64,000 bases of DNA from CAYLMM01 sp964384825 (GTDB taxonomy: Bacteria; Krumholzibacteriota; Krumholzibacteriia; LZORAL124-64-63). This document shows, piece after piece, positions 16,619 through 25,465 of the stretch (positions are counted from its first letter, which is position 1; each line of letters opens with the position of its first letter). The notes beneath the pieces were generated by a model, which was given only the letters and a program-made list of their open reading frames with translations, ran no database searches and was not told the origin of the DNA. Both the position numbers and the translations under genes were made by a program. The stretch lies in NCBI GenBank assembly GCA_964384825.1, contig CAYLMM010000007.1, forward strand, positions 1 to 64,000, written 5' to 3'.

Positions 16619-16647
16619 TTGCTTTTCTCCGGACCCGATGCTATATT
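16619..16647 (+). promoter_or_regulatory. Predicted promoter of the second tRNA group
   Basis: TTGCTT (16619-16624), 17 bp spacer, TATATT (16642-16647). It lies about 20 bp upstream of tRNA-Ser(GGA), the typical distance for a stable-RNA operon. Confidence 0.65.
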
Positions 16648-16669
16648 CCCGCCCGCGGAAGAATCGGGT

Positions 16670-16757
16670 GGAGAGTTGCGAGAGTGGTCGAATCGGCACG
16701 ACTGGAAATCGTGTGTACCGCAAGGTACCCTGGGTTCGAATCCCAGACTCTCCGCCA
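16670..16757 (+). tRNA. tRNA-Ser(GGA)
   Basis: Acceptor GGAGAGT pairs with ACTCTCC, then G and CCA. The anticodon stem cacga/tcgtg encloses CTGGAAA, giving GGA. A long variable arm (gtaccgcaaggtac) is present. Confidence 0.96.
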
Positions 16758-16781
16758 CTTCACCGCAGCGACATTTCAGGT

Positions 16782-16871
16782 GGAGAGGTGCCGGAGTGGT
16801 TGAACGGGGCGGTCTCGAAAACCGTTGAGCACGAAAGTGTTCCCAGGGTTCGAATCCCTGCCTCTCCGCCA
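16782..16871 (+). tRNA. tRNA-Ser(CGA)
   Basis: Acceptor GGAGAGG pairs with CCTCTCC, then G and CCA. The anticodon loop CTCGAAA gives CGA. A long variable arm (gagcacgaaagtgttc) is present. Confidence 0.96.
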
Positions 16872-16914
16872 GGCCGGCCCCGCGCCGGCGCGATCGGAAA
16901 TCACGAATAAGGGT

Positions 16915-16990
16915 GGGGATGTAGCTCAGCTGGGAGAGCACTACGTTCGCAACGTAGGGGTCGGCGGTTCGAGCCCGCTCATCTCCACCA
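16915..16990 (+). tRNA. tRNA-Ala(CGC)
   Basis: Acceptor GGGGATG pairs with CATCTCC (one wobble), discriminator A and CCA. The anticodon stem ctacg/cgtag encloses TTCGCAA, giving CGC. The variable loop is short, class I. Confidence 0.95.
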
Positions 16991-16995
16991 TTTTC

Positions 16996-17025
16996 TTGCC
17001 GGGGCGATCCCCCAGCAGCTAGGAT
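16996..17025 (+). promoter_or_regulatory. Possible promoter of the SRP RNA
   Basis: TTGCCG (16996-17001), 18 bp spacer, TAGGAT (17020-17025). A start about 7 bp later would fall inside the terminal helix of the RNA, so processing from the upstream tRNA transcript is an alternative. Confidence 0.35.
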
Positions 17026-17127
17026 GGGCCAGGCCCGGCGCGACGCCGGCGAGCTAACCCCGTCAGGACCGGAAGGTAGCAGCTGTACGCGGTAGCCGAC
17101 GTGTGCACCGACCAGCCTGGCCCGCTC
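17024..17127 (+). ncRNA. ffs: Bacterial small signal recognition particle RNA (4.5S type)
   Basis: The conserved Ffh-binding core is visible at 17061-17084 (gtcaggaccggaaggtagcagc, the asymmetric loop plus GGAA tetraloop). The terminal helix is GGGCCAGGC (17026-17034) with GCCTGGCCC (17115-17123). The length of about 100 nt fits the short bacterial form lacking the Alu domain. It binds Ffh and docks with FtsY, which is encoded at 50692. It lies 45 bp upstream of dnaX, a neighbour pair seen in many bacteria. Confidence 0.92.
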
Positions 17128-17172
17128 CAGCTCCCCGGGCCCCGCCCGACGACTTCAACCCCCCCAGAGGTC

Positions 17173-18981
17173 ATGTCCTATACAGCTCTGGCCCGCAAGT
17201 ACCGTCCCGGAACCTTCGCCGAGGTGGTGGGCCAGGAGCACGTGACCACCACCCTGCGCGCCGCCCTGCGCCAGGACAAGCTGTCCCACGCCTATCTGTT
17301 CTCCGGCCCCCGCGGCTGCGGCAAGACCTCGGTCGCCCGGTTGCTGGCCAAGGCCCTCAATTGCGAATCCGGCGGCAAGGACGAGCCCTGCTCCGACTGC
17401 GAGATCTGCCGCGCCATCGCCGAGGGCACCTGGCTCGACGTGCTGGAGATCGACGCCGCGTCGCACACCGGCGTGGACAACATCCGCGAACTGCGGGACA
17501 TGGCCCAGTACACCCCGACCAAGGGCGCCAACAAGGTCTTCATCATCGACGAGGTCCACATGCTCTCGAAGGGGGCCTTCAACGCGCTGTTGAAGATCCT
17601 CGAGGAGCCGCCGGCCCGGGTGTTCTTCTTCTTCGCCACCACCGAGCCCAACCGCATCCCGCGGACCATCCTCTCGCGCTGCCAGCGTTTCGATTTCCGG
17701 CTGCTCAAGCGCGAGGAACTGAACGCGCGGCTCGAGGACATCTGCGCGCGCGAGAAGGTGACCGTCGAGCCCGCCGCCCTGCGTCTGGTCGTGGCCCAGG
17801 CCGAGGGCAGCATGCGCGACGCCCTGAGCATCCTCGACCAGGTGCTGGCCGCCTGCGAGGGCGAGGTGACCGAAAAAAGGGTGGTCGAGCTCTTCGGCCT
17901 GGTGCGCGCCGAGATCTTCTCCGAACTGAACGAGGCGATCCTCGCCAGCGACCCGGCCGCGGCCCTGAACCTGGCCGAGAAGGTCGTCGCCGCCGGCCAG
18001 AATCTGGACGATTTCGCGCAGGGGCTGGTGAACAACTTCCGGCACCTGATGCTGCTGAAGGTCGATCCCTCGCTGGCCGAGGGCATCACCCTGCCCGACG
18101 AGCAGATCCAGGCCCTGCTGCGGCAGAGCGAACGCTTCGCCGTCCAGGACCTGCTGGCCTACCTCGATCGCGCCGCCGCGGCCTTCGAGCGGATCCGCCG
18201 CAGCTCCCAGCCCCGGGTGCATCTGGAAGCGGCGCTTGTGGACCTGGCCCTGATGGAATCGCGCGTGCTGCTGGCGGATCTGGTGCGCCGGGTCGAGGCC
18301 CTGGCCGCCGGCGCCCCGTCCGGTTACGCGCCTCCCGCCGCTCCGGCCGCTCCGGCCTCGCCTGGCGCCGGCCGCCGCAGCGGGAATCCGGGTTCGGCCC
18401 CCGCGGACGGAGGGAGCGGAGCCGCATCCGCGAGCGCCGGCCGCGCCGCGGCCCACGCCGAAGCCCCGGTCGCGGCCGCTTCGTCCGCGCCGGCCGCCGC
18501 CGCGCCCGCCGCCGCCTCGGCCGCCGCCGACACGGTGCCGGGCTGGTCGGGCTTCATCGAGAGCGTGATGGCTTCGGAGCCGGGTCTGGGATCCTGCCTG
18601 ATGCACGGCATCCCCTCGCTCGACGGCGAGAACAAGCTGGTGCTCAGCTGCCCGGCCGAGAAGACCTTCGAGGTGTCCCGCATCCGTTCCGAACTGAAGC
18701 GGCTCGAGGACCGCGTCCGCGAGCATTTCGGCCGCCGCCTGGTGCTGCAGCTGCTCCAGGACGGCGCCGCCGCGCAGACCGAGTCCCACCACGATTCGAT
18801 CCGCCGGCAGGTCGCTCCCACCGACCAGGAGGAGCTCGTCTCGGCCTGCCGCGACGATGAGCCCCTGGCCGGCCTGGTGGAGATGCTCGACGGCGAGGCC
18901 GTCCCTTCGACCGAGACCCCCGAGTGGGTCCGCAAGCAGACCGGATCCGGCGGCGCCGACAGCGCCGACCGTACCACCTAG
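17173..18981 (+). CDS. dnaX: DNA polymerase III subunit gamma/tau
   Basis: DnaX is the AAA+ clamp-loader subunit that opens the sliding clamp and, as tau, ties polymerases to the helicase. The 602-residue chain starts MSYTALARKYRP, the near-universal N-terminus; the frame extends 24 codons upstream but into the SRP RNA. Visible motifs are Walker A GPRGCGKT, the four-Cys zinc module CESGGKDEPCSDCEIC, Walker B VFIIDEVHML, and sensor 1 FATTEPNRIP. Residues about 375-460 are an Ala/Pro-rich linker, and a C-terminal domain (about 455-560) follows. Next come ybaB and recR in the standard dnaX-ybaB-recR order. A run of six A at codon 233 is not in a usable slippery frame, so only the full-length product is expected. 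Confidence 0.96.
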   Translation: MSYTALARKYRPGTFAEVVGQEHVTTTLRAALRQDKLSHAYLFSGPRGCGKTSVARLLAKALNCESGGKDEPCSDCEICRAIAEGTWLDVLEIDAASHTGVDNIRELRDMAQYTPTKGANKVFIIDEVHMLSKGAFNALLKILEEPPARVFFFFATTEPNRIPRTILSRCQRFDFRLLKREELNARLEDICAREKVTVEPAALRLVVAQAEGSMRDALSILDQVLAACEGEVTEKRVVELFGLVRAEIFSELNEAILASDPAAALNLAEKVVAAGQNLDDFAQGLVNNFRHLMLLKVDPSLAEGITLPDEQIQALLRQSERFAVQDLLAYLDRAAAAFERIRRSSQPRVHLEAALVDLALMESRVLLADLVRRVEALAAGAPSGYAPPAAPAAPASPGAGRRSGNPGSAPADGGSGAASASAGRAAAHAEAPVAAASSAPAAAAPAAASAAADTVPGWSGFIESVMASEPGLGSCLMHGIPSLDGENKLVLSCPAEKTFEVSRIRSELKRLEDRVREHFGRRLVLQLLQDGAAAQTESHHDSIRRQVAPTDQEELVSACRDDEPLAGLVEMLDGEAVPSTETPEWVRKQTGSGGADSADRTT

Positions 18982-18991
18982 AGGAGGAACG

Positions 18992-19315
18992 ATGGATATC
19001 CGCGCCCTGATGAAGCAGGCCCAGCAGATGCAGCAGAAGATGCAGGAGATGCAGGAGAAGCTGGGCGACGAGAAGGTCGAGGCGACCGTCGCCGGCGGCC
19101 AGGTGACCGTCGAGATGAACGGCCGCCGCGAGGTGCTGAACCTGACGATCAGCCCCGAGATCGTCGACCCCGAGGACGTCGAATTCCTGCAGGACCTGAT
19201 CGTGTCCGCGATCAACGAGGCCGGCCGCAAGGTCGACGAGATGTCCCAGAAGGAGATGGGCTCGCTGACCGGCGGCATGAACATCCCCGGACTGAACCTG
19301 CCCGGGATGGGCTAG
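18992..19315 (+). CDS. ybaB: YbaB/EbfC nucleoid-associated protein
   Basis: This 107-residue DNA-binding protein of the YbaB/EbfC family has the typical Gln/Met-rich N-terminal helix (MKQAQQMQQKMQEMQEKL), the VEATVAGGQVTVEMNG beta region and the second helix beginning DPEDVEFLQDLI. It forms dimers that bind and bridge DNA. GAGGAGG lies a few bases upstream of ATG 18992. It is sandwiched between dnaX (10 bp upstream) and recR (4 bp downstream), the classical arrangement. The tail is Gly/Met/Leu-rich, as usual. Confidence 0.96.
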   Translation: MDIRALMKQAQQMQQKMQEMQEKLGDEKVEATVAGGQVTVEMNGRREVLNLTISPEIVDPEDVEFLQDLIVSAINEAGRKVDEMSQKEMGSLTGGMNIPGLNLPGMG

Positions 19316-19319
19316 CCCC

Positions 19320-19970
19320 GTGGACCGCTCGACCCATTCGGCCCGCGACGCAGAGGCTTTCCGGCCGGGCGGCGAATTCCAGTCGCCGGCCCTGGAAAGG
19401 CTCGTGCGCGCGCTCGGGCGCCTGCCCGGGCTCGGGCGCAAGTCGGCGACCCGCATCGCCCTGAGCCTCGTGCAGGACGGTGGAGAGTCCTCCGGCGAAC
19501 TGGTCGCGGCGGTGGGCGAGGCCCTCGAACACGTTCGCAACTGCTCGCGCTGCGGCGCCATCACCGAAGACGATCCCTGCTCCATCTGCCTCTCGGCCGC
19601 CCGCGATTCCTCGCTGCTGTGCGTGGTCGCCTCGCCGGTGGACATCCTGCCCTTCGAGAAGGCCGGATTCTTCCGCGGGCGCTACTTCGTGCTGCAGGGG
19701 CTGCTTTCGCCCCTGGACGGGGTGCGGGCCGAGGACCTGCCCTTCGGGCGCATGCTCGAGCGGGTCGACGCCGACGGGGTGACCGAGCTGGTCCTGGCCC
19801 TCGACGCCAGCGTCGAAGGCGAGGCCACGGCACTGTACATCCAGCGCCTGCTGTCCGGCCGCCCGGTCAACGTCTCGCGTCTGGCCACCGGGATTCCGGT
19901 CGGCGGCGCCCTGGCCTACACCGACGAGGCCACCCTCCAGCGCGCGTTCCAGTTCCGCACCGGCGTCTGA
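19320..19970 (+). CDS. recR: Recombination mediator protein RecR
   Basis: RecR works with RecO and RecF to load RecA on gapped DNA. The 216-residue protein has the N-terminal helix-hairpin-helix (LGRLPGLGRKSATRIAL), the four-Cys zinc finger CSRCGAITEDDPCSIC and a TOPRIM domain. That domain includes LLCVVASPVDILPFEKAGFFRGRYFVL and ELVLALDASVEGEATALYI, then VSRLATGIPVGGALAYTDE. Start GTG 19320 adds about 20 residues before the usual N-terminus (around SPALERLVRALGRLPGLG); no better start codon lies closer. It is the third gene of the dnaX operon. RecA and RecX are encoded at 23684 and 24800. Confidence 0.95.
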   Translation: MDRSTHSARDAEAFRPGGEFQSPALERLVRALGRLPGLGRKSATRIALSLVQDGGESSGELVAAVGEALEHVRNCSRCGAITEDDPCSICLSAARDSSLLCVVASPVDILPFEKAGFFRGRYFVLQGLLSPLDGVRAEDLPFGRMLERVDADGVTELVLALDASVEGEATALYIQRLLSGRPVNVSRLATGIPVGGALAYTDEATLQRAFQFRTGV

Positions 19971-20062
19971 TTCCCTTCTCGCCTCTCAAGGGCCGGCTTC
20001 CCGCGACGATACCCGGATGACGGATGGGATCGTCCCGAGGATCATCATGCCGGGAGGTGAAC

Positions 20063-21148
20063 TTGACGCCCCTGGAAGGGACCGCTTTCGAAACCGCCTA
20101 TCGCGACCTGTGCGCGATGCTGTCGGAGCTGCGGGCCGAGGTCGGAGCGCGCGCCGCGCTGCTGGCCGACGCCGGCGGCCGCCTCGTGCTGCAGGCCGGC
20201 GAGACTCCCGGCGCCGATCCGGGGCGCATGACCCTCGACTGCGCCGAAGCCTTCCCGCATCCCGGCGCGCCGGGCGCGGCGACGGCCGTTATCGGCGGTC
20301 CCGGCGGCGATGTCTACATCCGCCGCCTGGAGTCGGGGATGATGCTGGTGCTGCCCCTGGGTTCGGGGACCGCCCCAGGATTCGTCCGCCGCCGCTGCCG
20401 GAGCCGGTCGGGGCCGCTCGATGTCCTGCTGGCCGGAATCCGGGCCGCGGCCGCGGACGCCTCCGATCCCCGCGAGCGATTCACCGAGGAGCTGACCGCC
20501 CGGATCGACGCCCTGCTCGCGGGCGAGGGGCCCCGGCCGGCGGATGCCTGTCGTCCGCGCCCGGAGCGCCCGCGGCCTTCGCGCCTGATCAGCAAGGTCG
20601 TGTTCTGGGGCCCGGGCCTGGGCGGCAAGACGGCCAACCTTCGCGCCCTGCGCGACCGGATCGATCCGCGGCGCCGTGGCCCGCTGACGGTGCTGGATCC
20701 CGGCGGCGACCCCGGCGCCCGCTGCGAATTCCTGCCGGTGGATCTCGGCGATATCCTGGGCCTCGGCGTCCGCTTCCATCTCTGGACCACGCCCGGCCGC
20801 CTGACCGCAGCCGCGGTCCGCCGCCGCATGCTCGCCGGGGCCGACGGAGTGATCTTCGTCGCCGACAGCGCTCCGGACCGGGTCGAGGCCACGGTCGTCT
20901 CCTGGCACGAGTTGCTCGACGGGCTGCGCGAAGCCGGCCGCGATCCGGAATCGCTGCCGATGATCCTGCAGTACAACAAGCGCGATTTTCCCGGCGCCCT
21001 GCCGCTCGAGCGCCTCGAGGAGGATCTGAACGCGGCGGCCCGCCTCAGCCATCCGGCCACCGCGCTGGTCGGCGACGGCGTCGTCGAGACCTTCCGTTTC
21101 CTGGCGCGCCGCATCGCCCGCGATCTCGGCGCCGACGCGCATCCCTGA
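20063..21148 (+). CDS. Single-chain roadblock (MglB-like) and MglA-like small GTPase
   Basis: The C-terminal half (about residues 175-361) matches MglA-type GTPases: G1 VVFWGPGLGGKT (183-190), FLPVDLGDILGLGVRFHLWTTPG around switch II, and G4 NKRD (305-308). MglA is the polarity/motility switch of Myxococcus and Thermus; its GAP MglB is a roadblock/LC7 protein. Residues 1 to about 125 look like such a roadblock domain (alternating strand/helix, LLADAGGRLVLQAGE, then MMLVLPLGSG), joined by a Pro/Arg linker. So switch and regulator appear fused. In MglA the residue after TPG is the catalytic Gln; here it is Arg246, suggesting altered hydrolysis. The start is TTG 20063: GGAGG at 20053-20057 has 5 nt spacing, whereas in-frame GTG 20057 lies inside the SD. 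ATG 20024 is upstream without an SD. It stands alone after recR. Confidence 0.82.
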   Translation: MTPLEGTAFETAYRDLCAMLSELRAEVGARAALLADAGGRLVLQAGETPGADPGRMTLDCAEAFPHPGAPGAATAVIGGPGGDVYIRRLESGMMLVLPLGSGTAPGFVRRRCRSRSGPLDVLLAGIRAAAADASDPRERFTEELTARIDALLAGEGPRPADACRPRPERPRPSRLISKVVFWGPGLGGKTANLRALRDRIDPRRRGPLTVLDPGGDPGARCEFLPVDLGDILGLGVRFHLWTTPGRLTAAAVRRRMLAGADGVIFVADSAPDRVEATVVSWHELLDGLREAGRDPESLPMILQYNKRDFPGALPLERLEEDLNAAARLSHPATALVGDGVVETFRFLARRIARDLGADAHP

Positions 21149-21162
21149 GTCCCCGGCCGTCG

Positions 21163-21191
21163 TTGATTCCCCGCCCCGGTTGTTCTATGTT
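21163..21191 (+). promoter_or_regulatory. Predicted promoter of pgpA-cinA-thpR
   Basis: TTGATT (21163-21168), 17 bp spacer, TATGTT (21186-21191), about 40 bp before the TTG start at 21233. Confidence 0.6.
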
Positions 21192-21232
21192 CGCCTGACC
21201 GCGCCGGATGTTCCGGCCGGAAAGGAGGACCC

Positions 21233-21685
21233 TTGCGTCGTTTCCTGATCTACATCTTCGGCACCTTCTGCGGCACGGGCTACGCTCCGATCGCGCCAGC
21301 GACGGCGGCCAGCCTGGCCTTCACGTTGATCTGGGGACTGACCGCCCCGGTTCCCGCGTCCCTGCAGATCGGCCTGCTGATCCTGGTCTGCGTTCTCGGC
21401 GTTCCGGCCGCCACCTGGCTCGAGCGCCGTCACGGGGAGGACCCGCACCTGGTGGTCTGCGACGAGATCGCGGGCATGCTGGTGACCTTCCTGATGATCA
21501 GCACCGGCTGGGTCGGTTGGCTGGCCGGCTTCTTCTGGTTCCGGGTCTTCGACATCCTCAAGCCCTGGCCGGTGCGTCGTCTCGAGCGGTTGCCCGAAGG
21601 CTGGGGGATCATGGCCGACGATCTGCTCGCCGGCGTCTACGCTCATATCGCCCTGCGGATCACCCTGGCGGTGACCGGATGGTGA
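21233..21685 (+). CDS. pgpA: Phosphatidylglycerophosphatase A
   Basis: PgpA removes phosphate from phosphatidylglycerol phosphate in the inner membrane. The 150-residue protein has the family blocks GTGYAPIAPATAASL, VVCDEIAGM (acidic metal-binding residues) and FFWFRVFDILKPWPV. Hydrophobic segments are at about 18-36, 43-62 and 80-110. The start is TTG 21233 with AAAGGAGG just upstream; no ATG fits the N-terminus. The stop overlaps the cinA start. pgpA-cinA adjacency is common in bacteria, and recA nearby also fits the usual cinA-recA neighbourhood. Confidence 0.93.
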   Translation: MRRFLIYIFGTFCGTGYAPIAPATAASLAFTLIWGLTAPVPASLQIGLLILVCVLGVPAATWLERRHGEDPHLVVCDEIAGMLVTFLMISTGWVGWLAGFFWFRVFDILKPWPVRRLERLPEGWGIMADDLLAGVYAHIALRITLAVTGW

Positions 21686-22980
21686 GCGCCGCCGCACCCG
21701 TCCCTTCGGTCCGGCTGATCTCGGTCGGGGACGAGCTCCTCTGCGGGCGGACCATCGACACCAACGGCCCCGAGGTGCAGAGGGAACTCGGCTCGCGCGG
21801 GATTCCCGTCGCCGCGGCCGCGGTCGTGCCGGACGAGGCGCGGGCCATCGCCGAAGCTTTGGAGTCGGTTCCTTCCGGAGCGCTGGCGATCATGACCGGC
21901 GGCCTGGGGCCGACCGACGACGATCTGACCCGCGAGGCGGTCGCCGTCTGGGCCGAGGCTCCTTTGAGGATCGACCCGGAGGTGGACTCGTCCCTTTCGC
22001 GGCGCTGCCGCGTCCGCGGGAGGCCTTACGGCGAGGGCATGAAACGCCAGGCCCGGGTGCCGGAGGGGATGACCGCGCTGCTCAATCCCGTGGGTTCCGC
22101 GCCCTGCCTCTACGGGCGGCTGCGCGGCCGGGATCTGATCCTGTTGCCGGGCGTGCCGTCGGAGATGAGGGCCCTGCTGCCGTCGGTCCTCGACCTGCTG
22201 GTCGCCGACCGGATCCTGCCCGCTTCGCCGCCCACACTGCGATTGCGGACGGCGCGGCTCTTCGAATCGATCGTCGCCGATCTCTGCGCTCCGATCCGCG
22301 AGGCCCGCCCCGCCCTGCGCTGGTCGTGGTGGCTCTCGCGCTGGGGCGTGGATGTCCAGGTCGGCGCGCCGGCAGGCGCCGATCCGCGGGAGATCGCTGA
22401 ATTCGAGGCCGCAGCCGCCGAACTGCGCGGCGTTCTGGGGAATCATGTCTTCGCCGAAGACGGCTCGGATCTGCCGGCGGTGGTGCTGGACCTGCTGGTC
22501 GATCGCGGCCGGACCGTCGCGGTGGCGGAATCCTGCTCCGGCGGGATGCTCGGCGCCGCGTTGACCGACGTTCCCGGGGCTTCGCGGGTCTTCCGGGGCG
22601 GAATCCTGGCTTACGCCAACGAGGTCAAGCAGAGCCGGCTCGGCGTTTCCGCCGGGATCCTAGAGCGCGACGGCGCCGTCAGCGGCGCCTGCGCCGAGGC
22701 GATGGCCGCCGGTTGCCGCGAGGCGATCGGCAGCGACTACGCTTTGTCGATCACCGGCATCGCCGGACCCGGCGGCGCCACGCCGGGCAAACCGGTCGGC
22801 ACCCACTGGGTCGGGCTGGCGACGCCGGATGCGACGACCGCCGCGATGATCCATCTGCCCGCCGGACGCGGCCGCAATCGCGAACTGGCCGTGGCCCTGG
22901 CTCTCGACACGCTGCGCGTCCATCTGCAGGAAACGGACCATCGCGAAAGGGCCCGGCCCGACGCGGGAGGCCGGTCGTGA
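21679..22980 (+). CDS. cinA: CinA family protein (competence/damage-inducible, NMN deamidase domain)
   Basis: The 433-residue protein has two domains. The N-terminal MoCF-like domain (about 10-175) begins VRLISVGDELLCGRTIDTNG and includes IMTGGLGPTDDDLTREA. In some homologues this domain has ADP-ribose pyrophosphatase activity. The C-terminal PncC domain (about 270-420) with VAVAESCSGGMLGAALTD and SITGIAGPGGATPGKPVG hydrolyses nicotinamide mononucleotide to nicotinate mononucleotide. ATG 21679 overlaps the pgpA stop, and the stop overlaps the thpR start (GTGA), so the three genes are coupled. The cinA-thpR-recA order (recA 143 bp after thpR) is frequent in bacteria. Confidence 0.94.
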   Translation: MVSAAAPVPSVRLISVGDELLCGRTIDTNGPEVQRELGSRGIPVAAAAVVPDEARAIAEALESVPSGALAIMTGGLGPTDDDLTREAVAVWAEAPLRIDPEVDSSLSRRCRVRGRPYGEGMKRQARVPEGMTALLNPVGSAPCLYGRLRGRDLILLPGVPSEMRALLPSVLDLLVADRILPASPPTLRLRTARLFESIVADLCAPIREARPALRWSWWLSRWGVDVQVGAPAGADPREIAEFEAAAAELRGVLGNHVFAEDGSDLPAVVLDLLVDRGRTVAVAESCSGGMLGAALTDVPGASRVFRGGILAYANEVKQSRLGVSAGILERDGAVSGACAEAMAAGCREAIGSDYALSITGIAGPGGATPGKPVGTHWVGLATPDATTAAMIHLPAGRGRNRELAVALALDTLRVHLQETDHRERARPDAGGRS

Positions 22981-23540
22981 GGCTGTTCGTGGCCGTCGAC
23001 CCGGGGGAACGTCTGCGGGCGGACCTGTCAACCGGGATCGACGAGCCGCGGCGCGCGCTGAGGGCCCGCTGGGTGGATCCGCGTCGGCTCCATATCACCC
23101 TGATGTTCCTGGGGGAGAGGCCGGAATCGGATCTGCCCGCGCTGCGCGAAGCCCTGCTTGACGCCGTCGCGCCGCACGGGGCATTCACCGTGGTTCCCGG
23201 GGATCCGGGATGCTTTCCCGACGGGCGGCGGCCCCGGGTGCTGTTCTTGCACATGGAGAGCGGCGGGGCCCTGGAGCAACTGGCCGCGGCGGTGCGCAAG
23301 GCCGTCGCCGGGCGTTTTCCCGCGGAAGGCTTCGACGACAAGCCCTTCCGTCCCCATCTGACCCTGGCTCGTTTCCGGACTCCGCCTCCGGCGACCGATC
23401 TGGAGACCGCGATCGCGGCCCTGCCCCGGGATCTGGATCCGTTCCAGATCCGCGCCGCGAGGCTGGTCCGGAGCCGTCTGACGCCCGATGGACCTCTCTA
23501 CGACGATCTGGCGGTTTTCACGCTGGCGCCCTCCCGCTGA
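22977..23540 (+). CDS. thpR: RNA 2',3'-cyclic phosphodiesterase ThpR (LigT family)
   Basis: This 187-residue 2H-phosphoesterase opens VRLFVAVDPGE and carries both HxT motifs, HITLMFLG (near residue 38) and HLTLARF (near residue 125), the two catalytic His-containing blocks. Family members hydrolyse 2',3'-cyclic phosphate ends of RNA; the substrate in the cell is not settled. Start GTG 22977 overlaps the cinA stop. The length is the family's usual size. It is the last gene before recA, with 143 bp between. Confidence 0.93.
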   Translation: MRLFVAVDPGERLRADLSTGIDEPRRALRARWVDPRRLHITLMFLGERPESDLPALREALLDAVAPHGAFTVVPGDPGCFPDGRRPRVLFLHMESGGALEQLAAAVRKAVAGRFPAEGFDDKPFRPHLTLARFRTPPPATDLETAIAALPRDLDPFQIRAARLVRSRLTPDGPLYDDLAVFTLAPSR

Positions 23541-23683
23541 TCGTTGTATGGTTCTCGCGCCGTCGCGGCGATGGCTTTCCGGGGGAGCCGCGCAACGGAA
23601 AGAGAGCCGAGATACGGCCGCCGGGTCGTCCATCCGCAGCCTCCCGGAACGCAGTCTTCGATACATCCCGAAGGAGTGATCAG

Positions 23684-24799
<1,116 letters not shown>

Positions 24800-25465
24800 A
24801 TGGCCATGACGGGCGACGAGGAGGTCCGTCTGCTCACCTGTCTGCCGGCCGAGAACGGCGTGGTGGTGACCCTGAGCGACGGTTCGGTCCTCGAGGTGGC
24901 GGAGGTTTCTCTGCCCGATGGAATGCCTGCGGCGGGGGAACTCGTTTCCCCCGCCGTTCTTTTGGAACTGCGCGAGGCCGCCGCCCGCAAGGAGATCGCC
25001 CGGCGCGTCTTCCGGATGATCGACCGGCGGATGCACACGCGGGCCGACCTGAGGCGCAAGCTGAACCGCGCCGGCTACGACCGGGGGCCGATCGACAGGG
25101 TCCTCGACGGTTTCGTCGAGCAGGGCCTGGTCAGCGACCGGGCCTATGCCGAGGCCTGGTGCCGTGACACCCTGGCCGACCGGCCGGTCGGCGGGCGTTA
25201 CATGGTCGCCAAGCTGGCGGCCAAGGGCGTCGAACGCGGACTCGCCGAGGGTGTCGTCGCCCAGATGCTGTCGCCTGAACGGGAACGCGAACTGGCGCTG
25301 GTCGCGGCGCGGAAATGGTGGATGCGGCGCCGGGTCGGCGCCGATCCCCGCGATCCCGCGGTCGTGGCCAAGGCTGTGCGTTTCCTGTCCGGCCGCGGAT
25401 TTCCCTACGCCGCCGCGCGCGCAGCTTTCCGCGCCGCGGCCGCCGAAGCGAAGGAGGACGCTTGA
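24800..25465 (+). CDS. recX: Regulatory protein RecX
   Basis: The 221-residue RecX-family protein consists largely of three-helix repeats: ARRVFRMIDRRMHTRADLRRKLNRAGYDRGPIDRVLDGFVEQGLVSDRAYAEAWCRD is the best conserved stretch, with the R-x-x-x-D-L-x-x-K-L pattern. RecX binds RecA filaments and limits recombinase activity. It starts at ATG 24800 directly after the recA TAG and ends in a TTGA overlap with rmlD. An N-terminal segment of about 60 residues is less conserved, as in other members of similar length. Confidence 0.94.
   Translation: MAMTGDEEVRLLTCLPAENGVVVTLSDGSVLEVAEVSLPDGMPAAGELVSPAVLLELREAAARKEIARRVFRMIDRRMHTRADLRRKLNRAGYDRGPIDRVLDGFVEQGLVSDRAYAEAWCRDTLADRPVGGRYMVAKLAAKGVERGLAEGVVAQMLSPERERELALVAARKWWMRRRVGADPRDPAVVAKAVRFLSGRGFPYAAARAAFRAAAAEAKEDA

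Noticed and set aside
17869..17882. Run of six A in dnaX as a programmed frameshift site for the short gamma form
   Set aside because: The heptamer is in the wrong codon phase (gaa aaa agg) and falls at codon 233, inside the essential ATPase region, much earlier than in known dnaX frameshifting.
18300..18540. Ala/Pro repeats in dnaX as a possible recombination repeat
   Set aside because: It is the low-complexity linker that tau proteins commonly have, with no nucleotide-level tandem unit.
23541..23683. LexA/SOS box upstream of recA
   Set aside because: Neither an E. coli-type CTG-N10-CAG nor a Bacillus-type GAAC-N4-GTTC could be seen.
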